From NCBI GenBank assembly GCA_947443645.1, contig CANEXF010000004.1:82642-146641 (forward strand): a stretch of DNA of 64,000 bases, read 5' to 3'. Below are positions 42,102 to 51,621 of this stretch, piece after piece. Below the pieces are notes generated by a model that did not search any database, had not been told where the DNA came from, and worked only from the letters and a program-made list of their open reading frames with translations. Each line of letters begins with the position of its first letter. Position 1 is the stretch's first letter. Position numbers and translations under genes: made by a program. This DNA comes from Comamonadaceae bacterium (GTDB lineage Bacteria; Pseudomonadota; Gammaproteobacteria; Burkholderiales; Burkholderiaceae_C).

Positions 42102-43007
42102 ATGCAGGACTTGAACGACATGCTGTATTTCGCCGAAGTGGCTGAGCGAGGTGGCTTCGCGGCGGCGGGTCGGGCGCTGGGTTTACCCAAGTCAAGGCTG
42201 TCGCGCCGGGTCGCCGAACTGGAGGCGCAGCTCGGTGTGCGCTTGTTGCAGCGCACCACACGCAAGCTGTCGCTCACGCAAGCCGGCGAGCTTTATCTCG
42301 GCCACTGTGCAGCCATGCGCGATGAAGCGCTGGCGGCGGCAGACGCCGTGGCGAAGATGCAGGTCGAGCCTCGCGGCACTTTGCGCATCAGCTGCCCGGT
42401 CACGCTCGCACAAAGCACGGTGGGCTACCTGGTGCCGCGCTACCTGGCCATGCATCCACACGTCAAGCTCGACATGCGCGTGACCAACCGGGTGGTGGAT
42501 CTGGTCGAGGAGGGCATAGACATCGCCTTGCGCGTGCGCCCCACACTGGACGACAGCGGCAGCCTGGTGGTCAAACAGCTGGGCGCCTCGGTGGGTTACC
42601 TGCTGGCCAGCCCGGCGCTGCTCAAGCGTCAGGGCCAGCCCGCCAGACCCGAGGATCTTCAGCAGCTGGACACCATTGCGATGTCGTCCAATGACGGGCG
42701 CAGCAGCTGGGAGCTGGTGGGGCCGCAAGGGCAGGCCTTTGTGTTTCAACACCAGCCGCGCTACGTGGCCGATGATCTGCAGACCCTCAAGCTGGCCATG
42801 CTGGCCGGAACCGGCATTAGTTTTTTGCCCGAGATGCTGAGCAAAGCCGAGTTGCAGGCGCAATTGCTGGTGCCGGTCTTGCCGGGCTGGACGCTCAAGC
42901 CAGGCATGCTGCACGCCGTGTTCCCCTCACGCCGTGGCCAGGTGCCGGCGGTGCGCAGTTTCCTGGACTTTCTCGGTGAATGTCTGCAAGGCGATCAATT
43001 GCTTTGA
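42102..43007 (+). CDS. LysR-family transcriptional regulator
   Basis: The start at ATG 42102 ([19 protein letters not shown]) has ggag upstream at good spacing and matches the usual LysR N-terminus; an earlier ATG at 42072 is less likely. The winged HTH covers residues 5-60 ([45 protein letters not shown]). The effector domain follows with [28 protein letters not shown]. It is divergent from azoR; a role in sensing quinones or electrophiles is inferred from the neighbour only. Confidence 0.9.
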   Translation: MQDLNDMLYFAEVAERGGFAAAGRALGLPKSRLSRRVAELEAQLGVRLLQRTTRKLSLTQAGELYLGHCAAMRDEALAAADAVAKMQVEPRGTLRISCPVTLAQSTVGYLVPRYLAMHPHVKLDMRVTNRVVDLVEEGIDIALRVRPTLDDSGSLVVKQLGASVGYLLASPALLKRQGQPARPEDLQQLDTIAMSSNDGRSSWELVGPQGQAFVFQHQPRYVADDLQTLKLAMLAGTGISFLPEMLSKAELQAQLLVPVLPGWTLKPGMLHAVFPSRRGQVPAVRSFLDFLGECLQGDQLL

Positions 43008-43035
43008 ATGCAGCCTTTGCTGCCTGGGTGAATTT

Positions 43036-43100
43036 GCTTTTAATTTGATAGCAGCTCGCGACCGTCAATAAAGCCCAGAAAGCGTATTCGGATCAAAAAC
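43036..43100 (+). repeat. Short dispersed repeat after the LysR gene
   Basis: tttaatttgatagcagctcg, then aaagccc and gatcaaaaacgcc. It is a diverged member of the family also seen at 26299, 37373, 50428, 51231 and 52056. Confidence 0.45.
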
Positions 43101-43269
43101 GCCAAAACAGGCGCTGACGGCTTTCAGGGTATGGGCCGGTGGTGACGGGTATCTATATTCAATTAATTGCATAAATTAAGAGATATATATTCTTTTGAGT
43201 TTTAACTCTTGCTCTTCACAATGCGTGCTTAGACGCTTTTGACGCGTCGCCACTCATCAGGAGCACAGC

Positions 43270-43911
43270 ATGACAACACTCAGATTGGGCGACATCGCCC
43301 CGGACTTCACGCAGGACTCGACGGCAGGCAAGATTTCCTTCCATCAGTGGGCTGGTGATTCATGGGTGGTGCTGTTTTCACACCCGGCTGACTTCACGCC
43401 GGTGTGCACCACCGAACTGGGCAAAACCGCGGCCCTGAGCGCCGAATTTGCCAAACGCCATGTCAAACCCATTGCCGTCAGCGTTGACCCGCTCGATTCG
43501 CACACCCAATGGGTCAACGACATCAACGAGACGCAAAACACCACGGTCAACTTCCCCATCCTGGCCGACGCTGACAGGACTGTGGCGAATCTTTACGACA
43601 TGATTCACCCGAACGCGTCCACCACGGCAACGGTGCGCAGTGTCTTCATCATCGACCCGAAAAAGGTGATCCGCACCACCTTCACTTACCCCGCGAGCAC
43701 TGGCCGCAACTTTGACGAGATTTTGCGCGTCATCGATTCACTGCAGCTCACCGACGGCTACAAGGTGGCCACGCCGGTGAACTGGAAAGACGGCGACGAC
43801 GTGATCATCGTGCCCAGCCTGCAGGACCCGGCCGAGCTGGCGCAGCGCTTTCCAAAGGGTTTCAAGGCCGTGAAGCCTTACCTGCGCATCACGCCGCAGC
43901 CGAATAAATGA
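43270..43911 (+). CDS. 1-Cys peroxiredoxin (Prx6-type)
   Basis: The 213-residue protein has the peroxidatic cysteine in FSHPADFTPVCTTELG (Cys49) and the conserved arginine region later (RSVFIIDPKKVIRTTFTYPASTGRNFDEILRVIDSLQL). The long C-terminal part and the lack of an obvious resolving cysteine place it in the Prx6 or 1-Cys group. It reduces hydrogen peroxide and organic peroxides. aggagcacagc lies just before the ATG. A dispersed GC-rich repeat follows the stop codon. Confidence 0.93.
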   Translation: MTTLRLGDIAPDFTQDSTAGKISFHQWAGDSWVVLFSHPADFTPVCTTELGKTAALSAEFAKRHVKPIAVSVDPLDSHTQWVNDINETQNTTVNFPILADADRTVANLYDMIHPNASTTATVRSVFIIDPKKVIRTTFTYPASTGRNFDEILRVIDSLQLTDGYKVATPVNWKDGDDVIIVPSLQDPAELAQRFPKGFKAVKPYLRITPQPNK

Positions 43912-43916
43912 TGCCC

Positions 43917-44000
43917 CCACGTTCGTCGCTTCGCGTACTTCACTGCCCCCCGAGGGGGCTGTGCTTGCTTGGGGCGGCCCGGCGCGGCGCACTTCCATTT
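43917..44000 (+). repeat. Dispersed GC-rich palindromic repeat
   Basis: Contains cccccacgttcgtcgcttcg, the dyad ctgccccccgagggggctg (43943-43961) and ggggcggcccggcgcggcgc. The dyad and flank recur inside cysN at 23262-23309. It may serve as a terminator for the peroxiredoxin gene. Confidence 0.7.
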
Positions 44001-44019
44001 CTTTTTAGGTAATACCACT

Positions 44020-44607
44020 GTGCGTTTCGTTATCGTCCCCGGCTGGCGCGACTCCGGCCCCGGCCATTGGCAAAGCCTGTGGGCTGAGCAGCTCGATGGC
44101 GCGGTGCGCGTGCAGCAGGACGACTGGGTCTCACCGGCGCGCAATGCCTGGGTGGCTTCGATCGCCAAAACAATACTCCAGCAAAACGAGCCGGTGGTGG
44201 TGATTGCGCACAGCTTGGGCTGCATCGCGACCACGCACTTGCCGCCAGACGCCGCCGCGTGCATTCAAGGTGCCTTGCTGGTGGCTCCGGCTGACCCGGA
44301 GCGACGCGCAATATTGAGTGACTTTGCGCCCGTGCCTTACCAGCCGCTGCCTTACCGCAGCGTGCTGGTGGCCAGCAGCAACGACCCGTTTTGCCCGGTG
44401 CGGCTGGCCGGCGCTTATGCGCGGGCCTGGGGCAGTGAGTTTGTACGCATGCAAAACGCCGGGCATATCAACATCGAGTCAGGCCACGGCGAATGGCCGC
44501 TAGGCGTGGCCTTGCTGCAGTCGCTGGCCGGGCATGTGTCGCTCGCGGCAAGCAGTGCCCATTTTTCATCTTCTTCATCTACCTTCGGATCCCTGGAAAC
44601 TGCATGA
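44020..44607 (+). CDS. RBBP9/YdeN-family serine hydrolase
   Basis: The start is GTG 44020 (MRFVIVPGWRDSGPGHWQSLW); the open frame before it is repeat DNA. The 195-residue alpha/beta hydrolase shows the nucleophile elbow AHSLGC (VVVIAHSLGCIATTHL), the acid in ASSNDPFC and the histidine in NAGHINIESGHGEWPLG, all typical of the RBBP9/YdeN family. Substrate unknown. The stop overlaps the start of the sulfate-binding protein gene (atga), so it may be translated with the sulfate transporter genes. Confidence 0.86.
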   Translation: MRFVIVPGWRDSGPGHWQSLWAEQLDGAVRVQQDDWVSPARNAWVASIAKTILQQNEPVVVIAHSLGCIATTHLPPDAAACIQGALLVAPADPERRAILSDFAPVPYQPLPYRSVLVASSNDPFCPVRLAGAYARAWGSEFVRMQNAGHINIESGHGEWPLGVALLQSLAGHVSLAASSAHFSSSSSTFGSLETA

Positions 44608-45596
44608 CTTCAAAAATAAAAACGGCCCTTGCGGTGCTGGCATTCGCTGCCAGCGGCATGGCTTCAGCACAAACGCTGCTCAACGGCTCATACGACGTGG
44701 CACGCGAGTTCTACAAGGACTACAACGCCGCATTCATCGCCCATTACAAAAAGACCACCGGCAAGGACATCAAGGTTGACCAGTCGCACGGTGGCTCGAG
44801 CGCCATTGCGCGTTCTGTCGCTGACGGTCTGGATGCTGACGTGGTCACCATGAACACCTCCACCGACATCGACTTTCTTGCCAGCGTCGGCTTGGTTGCC
44901 AAAGACTGGCCGAAAAAATTCCCCGGTAATGCCTCGCCCACCACATCGACCATGCTGTTTCTGGTGCGCAATGGCAACCCCAAACGCATCAAGGACTGGG
45001 ATGACCTGATCAAGCCCGGCATTCAGGTCATCGTGGTCAACCCCAAGACCGGCGGCAATGGCCGCTACGCCTATCTGGCGGCCTGGGGTTATGCGAAGAA
45101 GACGGGTGCCACCGATGCGCAAGCGGCAGAGTTTGTCGGCAAGCTCTACAAGAATGTGCCGGTGCTGGGCAAGGGCGGGCGCGATGCGACCACCGTGTTC
45201 CTGCAGCGCAATATTGGCGACGTGTTGATCACGTTTGAATCCGAAGTGCTGTCGGTCAACAAGGAGTTTGGCGAAGGCAAGGTAGACGCCATCTACCCGT
45301 CCATCAGCATCGTGGCAGAAAACCCCGTGGCCGTGATTGAACGCACGGTGGCCAAAAAAGGCACGGCTGAATTGGCCAAGGCTTACCTGGATTACCTTTA
45401 TTCAGAAGAAGGTCAGGAGATCGCCGCACGCCACGCGCTGCGTCCACGTTCGGCGACAGTGCTGAAAAAATACGCCACCACCTTCAAGCTGCTGCAACTG
45501 TTTACGGTGCAGGAGATGTTTGGCTCATTGGGTGAGGCGCAGAAAGTCCACTTCAACGACGGTGGCCAGTTCGACAAGCTCTACACGGTGAAGTAG
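44604..45596 (+). CDS. sbp: Sulfate ABC transporter substrate-binding protein
   Basis: The ATG at 44604 starts a clean signal peptide (MTSKIKTALAVLAFAASGMASA). The 330-residue protein carries the Sbp/CysP motifs NGSYDVAREFYKDYNAAF, VDQSHGGSSAIARSVADGLDADVV, VVNPKTGGNGRYAYLAAW and [19 protein letters not shown]. It is followed 3 bases later by cysT, cysW and cysA, so it is the dedicated receptor of the sulfate importer. The product is clearly paralogous to the binding protein encoded at 32943. Confidence 0.95.
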   Translation: MTSKIKTALAVLAFAASGMASAQTLLNGSYDVAREFYKDYNAAFIAHYKKTTGKDIKVDQSHGGSSAIARSVADGLDADVVTMNTSTDIDFLASVGLVAKDWPKKFPGNASPTTSTMLFLVRNGNPKRIKDWDDLIKPGIQVIVVNPKTGGNGRYAYLAAWGYAKKTGATDAQAAEFVGKLYKNVPVLGKGGRDATTVFLQRNIGDVLITFESEVLSVNKEFGEGKVDAIYPSISIVAENPVAVIERTVAKKGTAELAKAYLDYLYSEEGQEIAARHALRPRSATVLKKYATTFKLLQLFTVQEMFGSLGEAQKVHFNDGGQFDKLYTVK

Positions 45597-45599
45597 TCC

Positions 45600-46493
45600 A
45601 TGACCGCCTTGTCTTCAATTGCGCCACCCTCGGCGGTGGTGCCGGGTCAGCCCGTGGGCGATAAAAGGTCGACCAGACGTGTGTTGCCCGGCTTTCATCT
45701 GACGCTGGGTTACACGGTTTTGTACCTGAGCCTGATCGTGCTGATCCCGATCTCGGCGCTGTTCTTCAAGACTTTCACGCTGAGCTGGGAGCAGTTCCTG
45801 GCCGCTGTGACCTCGCCGCGTGTGATGGCGTCCTACCGCCTGACCTTTGGCGCTTCGCTGATCGCCGCGCTGGTCAATCTGATCTTTGGCCTGTTGCTGG
45901 CCTGGGTGTTGGTGCGCTACAAGTTCCCCGGTAAAAAGATTGTTGATGCGCTGGTCGATTTGCCGTTTGCGCTACCCACGGCTGTTGCCGGCATCTCGCT
46001 GACCGCGTTGCTGGCCGGCAATGGCTGGATTGGCCAGTACCTCGAACCCATGGGCATCAAGCTGGCCTTCACACCTGCCGGTGTGGTGATTGCGCTGATC
46101 TTTATTGGCCTGCCCTTTGTAGTGCGCACCGTGCAGCCCGTGCTTGAAGACTTTGAAAAAGAGCTTGAAGAAGCGGCCACTTCGCTGGGCGCCACGCGCC
46201 TGCAGATTTTCAACAAAGTCATATTGCCGCACATCGCGCCTGCGCTGCTTACAGGCTTTGCCATGGCGTTTGCGCGTGCGATTGGTGAATATGGCTCGGT
46301 GATTTTCATTGCCGGCAACATGCCCATGATTTCAGAAATCACGCCGCTCATCATCATTGGCAAGCTGGAGCAATACGATTATGCAGGCGCTACCGCCGTC
46401 GCGGTGGTGATGTTGGTGATGTCCTTTGTGCTCTTGCTGGTCATTAACGCACTGCAAGCCTGGCAACGTCGCAACACAGGAGCACCCGCATGA
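45600..46493 (+). CDS. cysT: Sulfate/thiosulfate ABC permease CysT
   Basis: The 297-residue membrane protein has about six hydrophobic segments and the CysT signature around the EAA loop ([60 protein letters not shown]). With CysW it forms the channel for sulfate and thiosulfate uptake. It begins 3 bases after the binding protein and its stop overlaps the cysW start by 4 bases. Confidence 0.95.
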   Translation: MTALSSIAPPSAVVPGQPVGDKRSTRRVLPGFHLTLGYTVLYLSLIVLIPISALFFKTFTLSWEQFLAAVTSPRVMASYRLTFGASLIAALVNLIFGLLLAWVLVRYKFPGKKIVDALVDLPFALPTAVAGISLTALLAGNGWIGQYLEPMGIKLAFTPAGVVIALIFIGLPFVVRTVQPVLEDFEKELEEAATSLGATRLQIFNKVILPHIAPALLTGFAMAFARAIGEYGSVIFIAGNMPMISEITPLIIIGKLEQYDYAGATAVAVVMLVMSFVLLLVINALQAWQRRNTGAPA

Positions 46494-47443
46494 AACAGCC
46501 CAACAGGCCGGACATTGGCGCGCTGCCGCAGCCCTCCACAGGCAATGTGATTCGCCGCAAGCAGATCAACATTACCGAAGCGCCGTGGGTGCGCTACACC
46601 TTGACGGGTATTGCGCTGCTGTTTGTTTTCCTGTTTCTCATTTTGCCTTTGGCCGCCGTGTTCACCGAAGCCTTGCGCAAGGGTTTGGGTGCTTACCTGG
46701 CGGCCTTGCAGGAGCCTGACGCCTGGAGCGCCATCGAGCTCACGCTGATCGCCGCAGCGGTCGCCGTGCCGCTCAATCTGGTGTTTGGTGTGGCTGCCGC
46801 CTGGGCGATTGCCAAGTACGAGTTTCGCGGCAAGTCTTTTTTGACGACGCTGGTGGATCTGCCGTTTTCTGTCTCGCCCGTCGTGGCCGGCCTGATCTAC
46901 GTGCTGATGTTTGGCGCCCAGGGCTGGTTCGGGCCGTGGCTGCAGGCGCATGACATCAAGATCATTTTTGCCGTGCCCGGCATTGTGCTGGCGACCGTGT
47001 TTGTGACTTTCCCGTTTATCGCACGTGAACTGATCCCGCTGATGCAGGCGCAGGGCAATGACGAAGAGCAGGCCGCGATCGTGCTGGGCGCGACCGGCTG
47101 GCAAACCTTCTGGCATGTGACCCTGCCCAACATCAAGTGGGGCCTGATTTACGGCGTCATCTTGTGCAACGCACGGGCCATGGGCGAGTTTGGCGCGGTG
47201 TCGGTGGTGTCAGGCCACATACGCGGGCAGACCAATACCTTGCCGCTGCACGTCGAGATTTTGTACAACGAATACCAGTCGGTCGCCGCCTTTGCCGTGG
47301 CCTCGCTGCTGGCCATTCTTGCGCTGGTCACGTTGGTTATCAAATCGGTCGCCGAATGGCGCCATGAAGTGGAAATGATGGCTGCAGCAGACCTGCCGCC
47401 AGAGCAGCCGCGCGCAGCCGCACCTGTCATCGCCGCGCGCTAA
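46490..47443 (+). CDS. cysW: Sulfate/thiosulfate ABC permease CysW
   Basis: The 317-residue partner permease shows the N-terminal [56 protein letters not shown], the EAA loop ([55 protein letters not shown]) and the tail [25 protein letters not shown]. These are hallmarks of CysW. It is translationally coupled with cysT; cysA follows after 23 bases. Confidence 0.95.
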   Translation: MKQPNRPDIGALPQPSTGNVIRRKQINITEAPWVRYTLTGIALLFVFLFLILPLAAVFTEALRKGLGAYLAALQEPDAWSAIELTLIAAAVAVPLNLVFGVAAAWAIAKYEFRGKSFLTTLVDLPFSVSPVVAGLIYVLMFGAQGWFGPWLQAHDIKIIFAVPGIVLATVFVTFPFIARELIPLMQAQGNDEEQAAIVLGATGWQTFWHVTLPNIKWGLIYGVILCNARAMGEFGAVSVVSGHIRGQTNTLPLHVEILYNEYQSVAAFAVASLLAILALVTLVIKSVAEWRHEVEMMAAADLPPEQPRAAAPVIAAR

Positions 47444-47466
47444 CTGCCGCCCAAAGGAAAAACACC

Positions 47467-48564
47467 ATGAGCATAGAAATACGCAAGGTCAGCAAACAAT
47501 TCGGTAACTTTCAGGCGCTGAGCGACGTCAGCCTGGACATCCATTCGGGCGAACTGGTCGCGCTGCTCGGCCCCTCGGGCTGCGGCAAGACCACCTTGCT
47601 GCGCATCATCGCCGGTCTGGAAACAGCTGACCGCGGCAATATTTTCTTTAGCGGCGAAGACACCACCGATGTGCACGTGCGCGAGCGGCAGGTGGGTTTT
47701 GTGTTCCAGCATTACGCGCTGTTCCGCCACATGACGGTGTTTGAAAATGTCGCCTTCGGCCTGCGCATGAAACCGCGCAGCCAGCGGCCCAGCGAGGCGC
47801 AGATCAAGGAGAAAGTGCACTCACTGCTGAATCTGGTGCAGCTCGACTGGCTGGCTGACCGCTTCCCGTCGCAGCTGTCTGGCGGCCAGCGTCAGCGCAT
47901 CGCACTGGCGCGCGCGCTGGCGGTCGAGCCCAAGGTGTTGCTGCTCGACGAACCCTTTGGAGCGCTAGACGCCAAGGTGCGCAAGGAGTTGCGCCGCTGG
48001 CTGCGTCGTCTGCATGAAGACCTCAATGTGACCAGTATTTTTGTCACGCACGACCAGGAAGAAGCGCTTGAAGTGGCCGACCGCGTGGTGCTCATGAACC
48101 AGGGCAAGGTCGAACAGATAGGCTCACCGCAGCAAGTCTGGGACCATCCGGCCAGCCCCTTTGTCTATGGTTTTCTGGGCGACGTCAATCTGTTTCATGG
48201 CCGCGCACATGAAGGCGAAGTGCAACTCGAAGGCATGCGCATTGATTCACCCGAGCACGCTGGTGCGCAGGACGCCAGGGCCTTTGCCTATGTGCGCCCG
48301 CATGACTTTGACGTGCAGCGTTATGCACCAGGTGCGCAAGGCATCGTGGCGCAACTGAGCCGCGCCATTGTCATAGGCCCGACCGCCAGGCTGGAGCTGG
48401 TGCCCCAAGAGCAAAAGCAGACAAGCCAGGGTTCGGACGAAGGGCTGATTGAAGTGCAGATAGCTGCGCAGCAATACAAGGACATGGGCCTGCGCGAAGG
48501 CGAGATGCTGGTCCTGACGCCGCGCAATGTGCGCGTGTTTGTGGAGGAGGGGGCGGGAATTTGA
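47467..48564 (+). CDS. cysA: Sulfate/thiosulfate ABC ATPase CysA
   Basis: The 365-residue ATPase shows Walker [13 protein letters not shown], signature [16 protein letters not shown], Walker [30 protein letters not shown], and the H-loop [19 protein letters not shown]-terminal TOBE-like regulatory domain follows ([23 protein letters not shown]...[13 protein letters not shown]), as in CysA. It powers the CysT/CysW channel. The last gene of the operon; aaaggaaaaacacc precedes the ATG. Confidence 0.95.
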   Translation: MSIEIRKVSKQFGNFQALSDVSLDIHSGELVALLGPSGCGKTTLLRIIAGLETADRGNIFFSGEDTTDVHVRERQVGFVFQHYALFRHMTVFENVAFGLRMKPRSQRPSEAQIKEKVHSLLNLVQLDWLADRFPSQLSGGQRQRIALARALAVEPKVLLLDEPFGALDAKVRKELRRWLRRLHEDLNVTSIFVTHDQEEALEVADRVVLMNQGKVEQIGSPQQVWDHPASPFVYGFLGDVNLFHGRAHEGEVQLEGMRIDSPEHAGAQDARAFAYVRPHDFDVQRYAPGAQGIVAQLSRAIVIGPTARLELVPQEQKQTSQGSDEGLIEVQIAAQQYKDMGLREGEMLVLTPRNVRVFVEEGAGI

Positions 48565-48708
48565 GGCCTGGCCAACAATCTGCTTCATGCCGCAAGCAGA
48601 ACAAGGCCGCAGATACAGACCGCAGATACGTCTGAGGGGAACTAATCCCTCCCCAGCATCACGAACCATCAGACAATCCATAAAATCGGTCAACAAAGAG
48701 GGATTTAG

Positions 48709-49215
48709 ATGTTCTTGAAATATTTCGACGCCGTGCCGCGCCGCTTGCTCGCGCTGACGGCTGTGCTGTGTGTGGCCATGCTGGCCTTTGGCCTGTACCT
48801 GCAGCATGTGGTGGGTCTGGAGCCTTGCCCGATGTGCATAGTTCAGCGTTACGCGCTGGTGTTGGTGGCGATTGTTTGCAGCCTGACGGCGTTCGCCAAA
48901 AGCCGGGGCGTGCTGATGGGCGGCTCGGCGTTGACGCTCGTCATTGCCGGTTTCGGCGCTTTTGTTGCTGCCCGCCAGAGCTTTTTGCAGTGGTTTCCGC
49001 CGGAATTCGCGTCCTGCGGCCGTGACCTCTACGGAATGATTGAAACCTTTCCGCTCAAGCGCGCCATCCCCATGATCTTCAAGGGCAGCGGCGACTGCAC
49101 CAAGATTGACTGGACTTTCCTGGGCGGCTCGATTGCCAACTGGTCGTTTGTCTGCTTTGTCGGCATTGGTTTGGTGATGCTGGTGCTGATCGTGCGCCAG
49201 GCCCAAAAACGCTAG
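48709..49215 (+). CDS. dsbB: Disulfide bond formation protein B
   Basis: The 168-residue inner-membrane protein has four membrane helices, the quinone-linked CPMC pair (EPCPMCIVQRYAL, Cys40/Cys43) and the second periplasmic cysteine pair (FASCGRDLYGM and GSGDCTKIDW). DsbB reoxidises DsbA and passes electrons to ubiquinone. It stands alone between cysA and the SOS cassette, ended by a strong terminator. Confidence 0.95.
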   Translation: MFLKYFDAVPRRLLALTAVLCVAMLAFGLYLQHVVGLEPCPMCIVQRYALVLVAIVCSLTAFAKSRGVLMGGSALTLVIAGFGAFVAARQSFLQWFPPEFASCGRDLYGMIETFPLKRAIPMIFKGSGDCTKIDWTFLGGSIANWSFVCFVGIGLVMLVLIVRQAQKR

Positions 49216-49235
49216 GCACGCAGGCTGTCCAGTCC

Positions 49236-49269
49236 AAAGCGCCAGGCCGCAAGGCCTTGGCGCTTTTTT
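49236..49269 (+). terminator. Rho-independent terminator after dsbB
   Basis: A long GC-rich hairpin (aagcgccaggcc / ggccttggcgctt with loop gcaa) followed by a T-run, 20 bases downstream of the dsbB stop. Confidence 0.9.
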
Positions 49270-49364
49270 ATTTTCTTTAACGTAATCAGTCACTTGAGCG
49301 CTGAAGCGCTGACCAGCCAGAGTCTGCTGCAAGGGTATTGCGACCACACTTCAATCCGGTCATA

Positions 49365-49384
49365 TACTGTACGTAAATACAGTA
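49365..49384. promoter_or_regulatory. LexA (SOS) box upstream of imuA
   Basis: tactgtacgtaaatacagta has the CTGT-N8-ACAG core of proteobacterial LexA boxes and near-perfect dyad symmetry. It lies 17 bases before the imuA start codon, so LexA binding should block the promoter of the mutagenesis cassette. Confidence 0.9.
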
Positions 49385-49400
49385 TTTGCACAGATTCAAG

Positions 49401-50237
49401 ATGCCAGCCATGCTTTCCTCAACCCCATCGTCCCGCACGCTGCCGGCGCTTGCCGCCCAGCTTGCCAACACCCATGTCTGGCGTGCCGGCGAGCTCGGCA
49501 GCGCCAGTCTGCAGGTGGTGGACACAGCTTATGCCGCGCTCAATGCCGTCCTGCCCGGCGGTGGCTGGCCGCTGGGGGCGCTGGTTGAAGTCTTGCAGCC
49601 GCAGGCGGGCCAGCATGAATGGGGTTTGATCGCGCCAGCACTGGCCAGCCTACAGGCCCAGGCACCTGCGAAATTGATGCTGCTGGTAGGGCCGCCTTAT
49701 CTGCCGTTTGGCCCGGCATTGGGCGCGCGCCAGCTCGACCTGCAGCGGCTGCTATGCGTGCGCGCCGGGCAGGGCCAGGCGCCCGCGCTGCTTTGGGCCA
49801 CGCGCGAGGCCCTGCAATGCGCCGACGTGGCTGCCGTGCTGGCCTGGCTGCCCGATGCCAGAAGCGCGCATTTGCGCCGCCTGCAGATTGCCGCGCATGC
49901 GCATGGCAAGCTGCTGTTTGTTTTCAGGCCATTGCGGGCGCAAAACGAGTCATCGCCCGCACCGCTGCGCCTGCGGCTTGAAGGCGCGGCCGGTGACGCC
50001 GGCAACTTGCTGGTCCATGTGCTCAAGCGCCGCGGCCCGCCGCTGGCTGCACCCTTGCTGCTCGACACCCGGCCGGCGCGGCTGTCGGCGCTGCTGTCCG
50101 CCAGCCGCGAGCGGGCGCGCCGCCAGCGCGAAGAGCTTGCGCCTTTGCTGCCTTCGTTTGTTTCGCAGCTTGCCACTTCACCGCAAAGTCCCATCCATGC
50201 GCTGCTGGATCGCATTGCACATCTCGATCACCACTGA
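49401..50237 (+). CDS. imuA: Translesion synthesis-associated protein ImuA
   Basis: The 278-residue protein has the RecA/SulA-like ImuA pattern: VWRAGELGSASLQVVDTAYAALNAVLPGGGWPLGALVEVLQPQAGQHEWGLIAPAL, then LMLLVGPPYLPFGPALGARQLDLQRLLCVRA and the C-terminal LLDRIAHLDHH. ImuA works with ImuB and DnaE2 in damage-induced mutagenesis. The ATG at 49401 follows the LexA box. The 3' end overlaps imuB by 41 bases in another frame. Confidence 0.9.
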   Translation: MPAMLSSTPSSRTLPALAAQLANTHVWRAGELGSASLQVVDTAYAALNAVLPGGGWPLGALVEVLQPQAGQHEWGLIAPALASLQAQAPAKLMLLVGPPYLPFGPALGARQLDLQRLLCVRAGQGQAPALLWATREALQCADVAAVLAWLPDARSAHLRRLQIAAHAHGKLLFVFRPLRAQNESSPAPLRLRLEGAAGDAGNLLVHVLKRRGPPLAAPLLLDTRPARLSALLSASRERARRQREELAPLLPSFVSQLATSPQSPIHALLDRIAHLDHH

Positions 50238-51621
50238 GGCCGGGGCGGCGGTGCTGGACGACAGCGCAGCGCAGCAGGCGGTGGCCAGCCTGGCGCTGGG
50301 CCTGACGCCGCGCGTGGCGCTGGTGGACGAAGCCGTGCTGCTGGACGTGACGGCCAGCCTGCGCCTGTTTGGCGGGCTGGCGCGGCTGATGCAACTGCTG
50401 GAGCAACGCCTGGCGCATTTCTTCAAGCAAAATAGCCTTGTAGCGACCGTCCGGCGTGCGCAAGGTGCTACATCTTTGATAGCGATTGGACGCCTGCGCT
50501 CATTCGGCGACCAGGCTGACGGCGTGAAAAAACGCGTGGCTGATCTGCCCATGCACACGCTCACGGCCGCCCGCCGGCATCTGGGCGTGCTGGAGCGTAT
50601 CGGCTGCCGCAGATGGGACGACTTGCTGCGTTTGCCGCGCGACGGTGTGGCCAGGCGCTTTGGCGCGGAGCTGCTGGCGGCGCTGGACCGCGCGCGCGGC
50701 AGCGCATCGGATGACTATGTGTGGCTGGTGCTGCCCGAGCATTTTGAGGAAAAGCTCGAACTCGACGCCCTGGTGACGCACGCGCCGGCGCTGATGGCCG
50801 GTGTGGAGCGCTTGCTGGTGCGCCTGCAGGCCTGGCTGCTGGGCCGACAGAGCGGGCTGAGTGCGCTCAGGCTGACCTGGCACCTGGACAAGCGCCGCGA
50901 TGTGGCGCCCACCGGCGAGCTCGAGATACGCACCGCCCAGCCCGCGCAGGATTTGCGGCACGTGGCGCGGCTGCTGTCCGAGCATCTGGCGCAGCAACAG
51001 CTGCCCGCGCCTGTTCACAGCTTGACGCTGCAGTCGCTGGTGACCGAAGTCCTGGTCGATTCGGCCGCAGCCACCGGCAGCCTGCTGATGGAGACGCGCC
51101 AGCAGGGCGACAGCGCGGTGGAACTGGTCGAGCGTTTGAGCGCGCGCCTGGGTGATGCCCAGGTGCAGGCCTGGCAAGCCTGCGCCGACCACAGACCCGA
51201 GCAGATGCAGCGCTGGGTGCCGGCCCGGTCTGCTATTAAATCAATAGCTGGTAGCGCTCGTTCCACGGCCGCAAAGAGTATTAAACGCTTGCAAGACGCA
51301 GACGCCCCCAGAACCGAAGCCCTGTACCCGAGCTGGTTGCTGCCCGAGCCGCTGCAGCTCGCCACTCTAGGCAACAGCCCGGTTTACCAGGGCAAGCTGG
51401 TGCGTCTGACCGGGCCGCAGCGGCTGGAAGCGGCCGAATGGCTGCTGCCCGATGCTGCGGCTGCGCGTTCCGGCCTGTCTGCCAAGCCCTGGGCGCTGCG
51501 TGACTACTTCATCTACCGCAGCCAGCAGGGCAGCCTGCTGTGGATTTACAGCGAACGCCTGGTGGCCACGCCCGAGGCCGTGCAGCAGCGCGCCTGGTAT
51601 CTGCATGGTTTTTTTGCCTGA
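50197..51621 (+). CDS. imuB: Y-family polymerase-like protein ImuB
   Basis: The frame is open far upstream within imuA, but homology starts at ATG 50197 (MRCWIALHI), giving 474 residues. ImuB resembles Y-family polymerases without the full catalytic triad and links DnaE2 to the beta clamp. Seen: LTPRVALVDEAVLLDVTASLRLFGG, LHTLTAARRHLGVLERIGCRRWDDLLRLPRDGVARRFGAELLAALDRARG and the C-terminal RDYFIYRSQQGSLLWIYSERL. Two short dispersed repeats lie in frame within it (50428 and 51231). It overlaps imuA and dnaE2 at its ends, so the three genes are translationally coupled. Confidence 0.9.
   Translation: MRCWIALHISITTEAGAAVLDDSAAQQAVASLALGLTPRVALVDEAVLLDVTASLRLFGGLARLMQLLEQRLAHFFKQNSLVATVRRAQGATSLIAIGRLRSFGDQADGVKKRVADLPMHTLTAARRHLGVLERIGCRRWDDLLRLPRDGVARRFGAELLAALDRARGSASDDYVWLVLPEHFEEKLELDALVTHAPALMAGVERLLVRLQAWLLGRQSGLSALRLTWHLDKRRDVAPTGELEIRTAQPAQDLRHVARLLSEHLAQQQLPAPVHSLTLQSLVTEVLVDSAAATGSLLMETRQQGDSAVELVERLSARLGDAQVQAWQACADHRPEQMQRWVPARSAIKSIAGSARSTAAKSIKRLQDADAPRTEALYPSWLLPEPLQLATLGNSPVYQGKLVRLTGPQRLEAAEWLLPDAAAARSGLSAKPWALRDYFIYRSQQGSLLWIYSERLVATPEAVQQRAWYLHGFFA
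50428..50485 (-). repeat. Short dispersed repeat inside imuB
   Basis: The plus strand reads aaaatagccttgtagcg, ccgtccggcgtgcgc, gtgctacatctttgatagc: the family blocks in reverse orientation. It encodes about QNSLVATVRRAQGATSLIAI without breaking the frame. Confidence 0.55.
51231..51290 (+). repeat. Second short dispersed repeat inside imuB
   Basis: gctattaaatcaatagctgg, tagcgctcg and a later agtattaaacgc. It encodes the linker SAIKSIAGSARSTAAKSIKR just before the conserved C-terminal part of ImuB, in frame. Confidence 0.55.

Noticed and set aside
41906-42277. Extended N-terminus for azoR
   Set aside because: AzoR homology starts exactly at the ATG at 41905 and the upstream residues overlap the divergent regulator's promoter and start.
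49708-50196. N-terminal extension of ImuB within imuA
   Set aside because: The translated part is Arg/Cys/Ala-rich without homology, while ImuB similarity begins at the ATG at 50197.
51452-51604. N-terminal extension of DnaE2 within imuB
   Set aside because: The residues before position 51605 lie over the conserved imuB 3' end and do not resemble a PHP domain.
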